Part shown: positions 56,794 to 64,000 of the stretch, one piece after another
How the letters are laid out: every line of letters starts with the position of its first letter
Position numbering within the stretch: position 1 is the stretch's first letter
Program-made: the position numbers and the translations under genes
Source: Liolophura sinensis
Taxonomy: Eukaryota > Mollusca > Polyplacophora > Chitonida > Chitonidae
Reading direction: 5' to 3'
DNA length: 64,000 bases
NCBI RefSeq assembly: GCF_032854445.1
Contig: NW_027017955.1
Coordinates: 310,001 to 374,000, forward strand
The notes under the pieces: generated by a model
What the model was told of the DNA's origin: nothing
Database searches by the model: none
Seen by the model: only the letters and a program-made list of their open reading frames with translations

Positions 56794-57579
56794 CCCCCGT
56801 GGGGTTTCCGGGGTGATAAAAATAGGACGTCAGTCCTCTAGGCAAGCTTGTCGTAAAAGTCGACTAACCTAGAGCTCTCCTGTGTGAGCCCGGTGAATAT
56901 AATAGGCTCACATCTTCCCGGTTGTGTGAGAGGCAACTGGGGAGCGACCTGTTTGCCTTGGGTTGCGACCCGTGATCAACGAGGACGGGATCCTGGTGGC
57001 TGAGGGCGTGTTGGTCTTGCGAGATCCTCACGCCCAACACGTCACTTTGGGCCTTACTTGGGGAGAGACGGGAGGTCGGATGGGCCCGATCCGATCAATC
57101 GGCTTGGTCACGCCTTTCCTCTGCGTGGCCCCAAAATTTCTCCATAACACTACTCAGTAAAGAATAAATGTTATTTCTGAAATTTTGTTTGCGGTACTAC
57201 GTTTTCAGGCGGTGGCTCATGGACCAATCGAGTAGTATGTGTCTGATGTGTGACCTTATTAGCCTAATGGGGTTTGCTTATGGACGTGGAGTCCTTGGTG
57301 CGTTTCCTGGTGGGTAACCCCAGGTTCAGGCATCGCCCTTGTTGGCACTCCGTGGGTGGGGTGGGGAACACGTGGGGTGAATTCGTATTATATATTGATT
57401 ATGTCTATCCTAACCCTTCCAAACCAAATGTATCTAACAAATAAAATAACCAGGTCTTCCTCTCATCCGACTTCGTCGAATGCTGACAAAAAGAGGGAGT
57501 TAGAGGTTTTGTCAGGCTGCCTTGATAATGCGCAGGATACATGGCCGCCTTTCATCGTTCTCTCAACAAGGAGTGAACA
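56794..57579 (+). mobile_element. Second LINE B 5' end (5' UTR plus ORF1 start)
   Basis: ORF1 fragment from ATG 57401 to 57579; ends at the inverted tail. Confidence 0.85.
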
Positions 57580-58677
57580 GAATGAATGAATGATTATGGC
57601 TTAACGCCACATGGGCAATATTTCAGCCATATCGTGGCGAGAACAAGGTCAAAAAGTGAGATGGTTAAGGTTTTCGATATAATAATATGAACACCAAAAG
57701 TAAAACAAAAAGTACAGACATGTTTAAAATAGTATGAAAGAAAAATAAGAGTTAAAACTCGAAAACCAGGGGTTGTGCCCAGAGGGCAATGATATGCACT
57801 GACTCGTTGTCTTGCTTATTGGCAATACAGAACAATAAATTTAAAAATCCCTTGATCCTTCAAATTTTAGCTATACAGGAATTAATTAGGAAGCTAATTA
57901 GAAGAGGTAAAGATATTATATTCTGCTGGATACCAAGTCATATTGGTATCCATGGAAACACAGTCGCAGACAGGGAGGCGAAAGCTGCCCTAAATAAACC
58001 CATATCTAAGATAAAAATCCCTTATACTGACATGAAGTCCAATATTCTTAAATATATTCGTGGCCTTTGGCAGGGTGAATGGAACTTGCAGGTCCATAAT
58101 AAACTGCATGTTATTCATCCGGTCATTGGCTATAATTCATATACACTTGATATGTCTCGTAGAGACCAAGTCGTTTTAACCAGATGCCATATTGGGCATT
58201 CTCGTCTAACGCACAATTTCATACTAGATGGGAGCAGTGCTCCCGAGTGTGTTGGATGTGATGCTCAATATGGCATCAAACATATCTTGGTTGACTGTGT
58301 CGACTTTGCCCATGTTGGGCAAAGATTCTACACAGTCAACTCTATATATGATTTATTTGACAGCATCGCTGGCGATGTTGTCATAAATTATTTGAAGGCC
58401 CTTGGCCTATATCATAAAATATAAAATTTAATTGTCACAAATATCTATAGATAAACAGTTATATACATATAGATTGATTTACACATATACTATAACCCTG
58501 GTTTTCGAGTTTTAACTCTTATTTTTCTTTTATACGATTTTTAACAGGTCTACTTTTTGTTTTACTTTTGATGTTTATATTATCATATCGAAAACCTTAA
58601 CCGTCTCGCGTTTTCACCTTGTTCTCGCCACGATATGGCTGAAATATTGCCAATGTGGGGTTACGCCATATTCATTC
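57580..58677. mobile_element. Foldback structure: inverted LINE B 3' UTRs around RNase H
   Basis: Left arm 57580 to about 57772 (private ACATGGGCAATA variant in the hairpin loop), right arm about 58496-58677. Confidence 0.8.
57789..58424 (+). CDS. LINE B RNase H / C-terminal fragment, open frame
   Basis: 211 codons, same protein as in unit 2. Confidence 0.75.
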   Translation: MICTDSLSCLLAIQNNKFKNPLILQILAIQELIRKLIRRGKDIIFCWIPSHIGIHGNTVADREAKAALNKPISKIKIPYTDMKSNILKYIRGLWQGEWNLQVHNKLHVIHPVIGYNSYTLDMSRRDQVVLTRCHIGHSRLTHNFILDGSSAPECVGCDAQYGIKHILVDCVDFAHVGQRFYTVNSIYDLFDSIAGDVVINYLKALGLYHKI

Positions 58678-59066
58678 TAGGTCAGTCGCCTTTCACGACA
58701 AGATTATCTGCAGAGTCTATCGGAGCTGGGGCTTAACATATTTCCACTACACACTGCAAGTAGCTTGGGCCGTGGAAGGCCTAGTCGTGGAAGCAAATGA
58801 AAACTGCGGGCCTGTATTCCAACAAATCCGACCAGGGTGTGGGAACCACCAGGTCCTGAGGAAGGATCTACTTTCCCTATCCCCCTGCGTGCGGTCCAAA
58901 TAAATGCATTTATTGCGTCAGGTAGAAACCTCAATCCACCAAATCCAGGTCTAACCTGACGCGTTTGACCATAGCAATGGAGATGAACCACGCGAGGTGC
59001 ATACGGCACGCTCTTTCGTGACCCACCACTTCTGCTAGGTCACGTGACCACAAGTTACTGCCCCTC
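58678..59066. other. Unrecognised 389 bp with palindrome and hairpin
   Basis: Palindrome 58899-58914, hairpin arms 58915-58931 and 58947-58962, GGTCACGTGACC 59038-59049. Confidence 0.5.
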
Positions 59067-59628
59067 CCCCCGTGGGATCTCCGGGGTCATAAGAGTAGGA
59101 CCCCAGTTCTCTAGGCAAGACTGTCGTACGAGGCGACTAGCTTAGAGTGTGGTTCTGGTGAATAGAATAATTTCACAGCCTCCCTGGGCTTGTCGTACAA
59201 AGTGAATAAAAGGGTCAACCTGTTTGCCGTGGGTTGCGACCCGTGATAGGGGAGGACGGGATTCTGGTGCCTGAGGGCGGGTTGGCCTTGCGAGATCCTC
59301 ACGTATAACAGTCTACTTCGGTCCTTACTTCTGCAAAGACGGCCGGTCGGAGGGCCCGTTCCGAGGTCACGCCAGTCCGGATGTCCGGGCATCAACCTTC
59401 ATATATCTCGATTTCGTATAAATTGACTACTTTCCGTGTTGGACGTTTTTAGTGAGATGTTGGGATGTCTGGACGGTGGTTGCGGGGTCAATCGACTTGG
59501 CCGTTTATAGTTTATTAGCCTGGCGGAGTATGAGCGAAGAATCCACCTTACCGAGGATGGCGTAGAACTCTCTGCTGCTTACCCGCAGGAGGCGTTCCAT
59601 CGTATATGTAATGGCACTCCGTTGCTGG
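59067..59628 (+). mobile_element. Third, diverged LINE B 5' UTR
   Basis: Same as 11364-11925. Confidence 0.78.
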
Positions 59629-60073
59629 TTAAGGTGCTTAAGGTTTTCGAAATGATGGCGAGAACATGAAAAATAAAACAAAAAGTACAGACATGTTTAA
59701 AATCAGATAAGAAAAAACCAAACAAGTTAAAACTCCAAAACCAGTATATTTAAAAAGTACTATATCTGGAAAGCTATATGTATGTACCATTTTATCCATA
59801 AATATTAACACATAAACAAATTTATATTTTATGATATAGGCCAATGGTCTTCAAATATTTTATGACAACATCGCCAGCGATCATATATAGAGTTGACTGT
59901 ATAGAATCTTTGCCGAACATGAGCAAAGTCAACCAGGGTATGTTTGATGCCGTATTCTGCATCACATCCAATATACTCGGGAGCACTGCTCCCATCTAGG
60001 ATGAAATTGTGTGTCAGATGAGAATGCCCAATACGACACCTCGTTAAAACTACTTGGTCTCTGCGAGACATTT

Positions 60074-60219
60074 GACGGTCTGCCAGTAACCTGCGGATGG
60101 TCGTGGGTTTCCCCCGTGCTGTGAGCGGTTTCCACCCACCATAATGCTGGCCGCCGTCGTACAAGTGAAATATTCTTGAGTACAGCGTAAAACAACAATC
60201 AAATCAAAAAAAAAAAAAC
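60074..60219 (+). mobile_element. SINE fragment with poly(A)
   Basis: Same insertion, A13, TACAGCGT variant. Confidence 0.75.
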
Positions 60220-60738
60220 AGACATTTTACAAGTATAGGCATTGTAGCCAATGACAGGGTGAATAGCATGCAGTTTATTGTGGATCTGCAAGACCCACCC
60301 GCCCTGCCAAAGGCGACAAATACATTTAAGAATATTAGACTTTGTCAGTATACGGTGTTTTAACCAGAGATACAGGTTTATACTGGGCAGCTTTCGCTTC
60401 CCTGTCCACGACTGTGTTTCTATGGATACCAGTGCGACTTGGTATCCAACAGAATATAATATCTTTACCTTTTTTAAATTAGTTTTCTATGTTTGGCTAT
60501 TATCTTAAGTATCAATGGATTTTTAAATCATTATTCTGAATTGCCAAAAGGCAGGACTGGGAGTCGCTGCATATCACTGCCCTCTGGGCATGCCCCGAGG
60601 AAACATATGATAAGGCCAGGAGTATAGCCCTGGCCTGTGCAGAAAAGGTAGAAAATGAAGGTGGCAGACGAAGAGAAGTGACCCGCTGATCTAAGACAGC
60701 CGCAACCGCAACCCTGTCCCCATCCTTTGACCCGTCAG

Positions 60739-60757
60739 TATATATATATATATATAT
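60739..60757. repeat. (TA)9 microsatellite
   Basis: 19-base TA tract. Confidence 0.9.
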
Positions 60758-61022
60758 TTATAGTCTATATAATCAGCCTTCATGTTAGCAAAACTTTGCT
60801 CAATAATAAGAGGATTTGTACTTGATTTATTATATTTACGTAGATCAAATATTAGTTCAGGGTGTGGAAGAAGCCAGGGAGGAGACTCCGGAAAAGACAC
60901 TGGAGCTATATCCTCTTGCTCCATGTTAGCTCTCACAATATGGTCCCGTATACGCAGATCAAACGGAGGGATCTTGTCAGGACATTTATTAAATTTATCT
61001 ACATATGATGGATTAAAAACAC

Positions 61023-61056
61023 AGCTTAAAGCTCATCCAACAAACCCTGCCTACGA
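61023..61056. other. 34-bp microinversion in LINE B RT
   Basis: Same inverted block as 13321-13354. Confidence 0.85.
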
Positions 61057-61452
61057 GTTAGTAGCATATTGAAGGCTAAGTTTTATACGTCGGTTATATA
61101 AAGAAGGCTCATTTTCCTCCACTTATAAACTCTCCACACGGGGATGTTCTAAAAGCACCAAGGCTGAACCTCAAACCTTGGTGATGAACAGGATCCAACA
61201 TTTTAATATACGACTTCCTAGCGGAACCGTAAAAGATGGATCCATAGTCCAATTTAGACCTCACCAGAGAGCGATATAAGTTAGGTAAAACTGATCGGTC
61301 AGCACCCCAATCGATGCTTGACACGACCATAATTATATCGAGAGCCTTTGTACATTTAGCTTGAAACATTTTCATATGAGGTATAAAAGATAGCTTGCTA
61401 TCAAATATTAGACGTAAAAATCTTCTTTGTCCAACAATTTTAACCTGTTTTA

Positions 61453-61718
61453 CGTGGTCATTGTGGAGATTCTGTATTATCCGTATTGTGAAGCTTTGGG
61501 ACTAGGCATGTTCACACTATGGGAACAGCTACAGTATATAGCACATAGAACCCGAGCAATAGCCAGTACATATACACCGAAGCGTGAGTCCGGGGGTCAG
61601 TATAACCCGGTCAAACCAGTTTCTCGGCGACAAGTCCGCCTGCATGCGCACGGACTTTTAGTGTTCAACCACTGTGCCAGGTGCCTCTAAACAACACTTC
61701 TGTCACTCTTCTGAAATA
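61453..61718 (+). other. Unassigned leader before coiled-coil ORF1
   Basis: Same as 13751-14016; nothing recognised. Confidence 0.4.
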
Positions 61719-62532
61719 ATGGATCAGTTACAGATTATCATGGACAGGCTTGGTAAGTTAGATTCTATGGTGACAAGTGAAACACTGGAAAAAAAAACTA
61801 CAAAACACTGAAGCAAAAATAGTTACAAAGTTGACAAACCTAATTGAGCAGCAGGAAGCCAGAATCTTTACTTTAGAAAAAGAAAATGATACCCTTCGGG
61901 CAGACATGCATGAATTAAGATTACAACACGAACAAGATCAAGAAGAACTGGCCAGGGTAAACAGAGATATGCGAAACTTAGAAGACAGGCAGAACGATTT
62001 GGAACAATACTCCCCTAAACAAAGTATACGGATTTACGGTGTAGATGGGGATACAGCCACAGAAACAACTGACGAATGTTCCGAGAAAGTCGTTGACATC
62101 TTAACATCCAAACTAAAGCTGTCACTGACGTCTAGCGACATAAGTATAGCGCAGAGATTGAGACCGAAAAGACCTGACTTAAACACAGAACCAAGGGGTG
62201 TAATAGTAAAGTTCATATCACGACGACTTAAAGTTGAAGCGATAAAAAACAGAAGAGCCTTGAAAGGAGCAAACATTGTGATTAAGGAAGACCTAACGCA
62301 GAAAAAGCAGGCTATTTTAAAAGCAGCATCTGCACACCCCATGATTCAATCCGCCTGGTCAAGAGATGGCAAAATCTTCACCAAAGACTTCAACGAGGAC
62401 GTAAGACAAGTGAAATCTACTGACTGCATAGACACTCTCATCAGTCTATCATCCCATACACCCAGAGTTCAAAGACCACGTGACCAAAGAAGTGGGAGGC
62501 CAATAACCAACTCACCAGCCCCTATCAGCTAG
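61719..62532 (+). pseudogene. L1-type ORF1, frameshifted near its start
   Basis: Nine-A run as in unit 3, so the ATG frame stops after about 33 codons; the rest of the protein remains readable in the other frame. Confidence 0.83.
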
Positions 62533-62890
62533 ATAACGATGGCTGCAATGTGAAGGATATATGCTATCTGATAACTCAGTTTGCTCTCGTAAAGAAAAAA
62601 TCATCTTAGAATTAATAGAGCATTTTAAGTTAACGAAGTACACAGCTTTAATGTGTCGAAAAAGAAATAGTATGCTCTTCTGCACAATAATATCAGAGAT
62701 AAATATGATGGGTGCGATCGGCCATAAGATCTGTCAAAACCTATCAGCTTTCCCAATATGTATTTTATTCGCCAGAATCCACCTTGCCTTTTATATTCCA
62801 TTCTTGTGTATGATCTTCTATACTCATAAGCTATACCCAAATCACAACAGATCACTATATTTAGGAATTATTCCATGTCAGCTACAATAT
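62533..62890 (+). other. Unassigned 358 bp between ORF1 and LINE A tail
   Basis: Same as 14830-15187. Confidence 0.35.
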
Positions 62891-63050
62891 GTGAGTGAGT
62901 GAGTGAAAGTTTTAACGTCGCTTTCAACAACATTTCAGTTTTATCGCGACAATAAAACGTCAAGTAGTCGATCTACTACGGATAATTCATTTACTATTCG
63001 GTCAAAAAAGGACACCAGAAGTCGCATAACAAACAGACGGTAGTTTAAAA

Positions 63051-64000
63051 TCACAGCTTTCCTGCCATACCAATGGTAGAGAGAAAATCAAAAATAGTAT
63101 CACTTTCTACAGAATTGAAAAGTTCTGAAAGAGAGCTCACGTGATAAAAGGAATCTCGTACAGGAGCAAAGTCGCCACAGTCAAGCAATATGTGCTTGAC
63201 TGTGAACCGTTGATCACAAGCAAAGCAATGAGGAGCATCTTCTCCTTTCAACAAATACCCATGCGTAGCACGTGTGTGACCGATACGACACCTCCTCAAA
63301 ATGCAAGAGCGGAGACGATGCCGTGAAAGGGAAGGCGCTGGACCAACAAACTGACGAATATCATGCAGTTTGTTGGTTGTCTGGTCATCCCATTGAGCCT
63401 GAAACAAGCGCTTGATATAGGAGCAAATAAGTGAACGCAAGTCCGAATATGGAACGTCAGTTTGGGTAGTAACGGAACGCAAAGCCGCCTTCGCGGCTTC
63501 ATCTGCAGCAGTATTTCCAGGGATATCCATATGCCCTGGCACCCAACAAAAGACAATGATAAAGTCTTCATTAAGTCGTTTAAACATCTCCCTGATAGAC
63601 GGAATGTCTGGATGTACAGGCGAACTAACCCAAATTGCCTGGAGGCAGCAAAGGGAGTCAGAGCAGATGAGAACTCTGCTACCTCCTAGCTTTGGAATGG
63701 ACCGAAGTGCGCACAAAATTGCCTTGGTTTCTGCAGTAAATACAGAACAGGAATTTGGAAACCGAGTTGAAATGGTTCTAGGCCCAAGGACAGCGGCAGA
63801 AGCCACGCCATCATCATTCTTGGAACCGTCAGTGAATATGCGGTGATAAAATGGATACTTTGAACACATATTACTAAACTCCTGCTGGTATACTAAAGGG
63901 TTGGTGGAAGAATTCTTCAGGGAGGAGAGCGAGGTATCAACCTGAGGCTCAGGACATAACCACGGTGGATCTTCCTGGATGCGTATGGGGGTGATAGTAT
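63051..64000 (-). pseudogene. LINE A ORF2, RNase H and C-terminus (partial)
   Basis: Holds the RNase H acidic residues (FTDGSK, TAETKA, CSDSL, ADEAAK) and the C-terminal CFACDQRFTVKHILLDC motif. By analogy with the other copies the upstream RT is broken, but that part is outside the window. Confidence 0.85.
63679..64000. repeat. Start of tandem unit 5 (cut by window edge)
   Basis: The first 322 bases repeat the beginning of the other units, so the array continues beyond the window on this side. Position 1 also lies inside LINE A, so it very probably continues on the left too. Confidence 0.95.

Larger units (their letters stand above)
59629..61452 (-). mobile_element. Third LINE B 3' half, inverted and diverged
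   Basis: Same arrangement as 11926-13750; AGGTGCTTAAGG at its left end, shared with unit 3. Confidence 0.78.
59829..61452 (-). pseudogene. LINE B ORF2 C-terminal pseudogene
   Basis: Same broken blocks as unit 1; (TA)9 shifts the RNase H frame. Confidence 0.8.
47708..63678. repeat. Tandem unit 4
   Basis: 15971 bp. It shares many substitutions with unit 3 across LINE A, for example the RT change R to G near 48907. It shares the 9-A frameshift of the coiled-coil ORF1 with unit 3 too. It lacks unit 3's 210-bp deletion and its 13-bp 5' UTR segment, where it looks like units 1 and 2. Confidence 0.97.
62891..64000 (-). mobile_element. LINE A, 3' part only (cut by window edge)
   Basis: Tail (ACTC)n at 62891-62905, 3' UTR with hairpin, then the C-terminal part of ORF2; continues beyond the window. 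Confidence 0.88.

Noticed and set aside
1-64000. LTR retrotransposon or provirus with the repeated unit as LTRs
   Set aside because: The repeats are whole 16-kb units, not terminal repeats; there is no protease, integrase or primer-binding site, and the RTs are of APE-RT-RNase H LINE type.
1-64000. The array as a pure assembly duplication
   Set aside because: The units differ by substitutions, length-variable tracts, a 210-bp deletion and a 13-bp indel, so they are not the same sequence repeated. It cannot be fully excluded without reads.
1-64000. CRISPR array, bacterial operons, tRNA or rRNA genes
   Set aside because: No short regularly spaced repeats, no ribosome-binding-site pattern, and no tRNA or rRNA sequence seen on either strand.

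Overview
The window is four complete copies, plus the start of a fifth, of one tandem repeat unit of about 16 kb. With the window start as phase, the units are 1-15975 (15975 bp), 15976-31941 (15966 bp), 31942-47707 (15766 bp), 47708-63678 (15971 bp) and a partial unit 63679-64000. The copies differ by scattered substitutions and a few small indels. The exception is a net 210-bp loss in unit 3. I find no host gene, rRNA, tRNA or CRISPR array.

The DNA is eukaryotic and repeat-derived. Everything recognisable comes from non-LTR retrotransposons (LINEs) of the RNase H-bearing I/Nimb kind, one L1-type ORF1, a Tc1/mariner transposase fragment and a SINE. The short tails (ACTC)n and (ATTC)n and the SINE sequence resemble repeats I remember from molluscs, gastropods in particular. 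A mollusc or other lophotrochozoan is therefore my best guess, from memory and not proven here.

Layout of one unit (unit 2 coordinates): (i) LINE A on the minus strand, 15188-20183, with 3' UTR, RNase H, RT, endonuclease and the C-terminal part of ORF1. ORF2 is broken by frameshifts and a stop codon. A 370-bp 3' fragment of LINE B sits in its ORF1, flanked by a 14-bp target-site duplication. (ii) The 5' half of LINE B on the plus strand, 20184-22510: 5' UTR, an intact ORF1 with three zinc knuckles, and the start of ORF2 coupled through an overlapping TAATG. (iii) Directly abutting it, tail first, a LINE B 3' half on the minus strand, 22511 to about 24495. (iv) A Tc1-like transposase N-terminal fragment. 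(v) A second LINE B 5' end (25066-25851) running into a foldback structure (25852-26949) whose arms are inverted copies of the B 3' UTR around an RNase H domain. (vi) A 389-bp segment I do not recognise, with a palindrome and a hairpin. (vii) A diverged third B 5' UTR facing a third B 3' half on the minus strand (27339-29724), which carries a SINE, a (TA)n tract and a 34-bp microinversion. (viii) A coiled-coil, L1-type ORF1 (29991-30803) with no ORF2 after it, followed by the next LINE A.

The parts do not form a working pathway. At most the B ORF1 and the coiled-coil ORF1 of units 1-2 could be translated whole, and no copy has a complete endonuclease-RT-RNase H ORF2. The disabling mutations of LINE A are shared by all copies, so the nest formed and died before it was amplified. 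The most instructive signals are the array itself, its mosaic variant pattern, and a 3'-terminal hairpin whose stem sequence covaries between LINE A, LINE B and the SINE.
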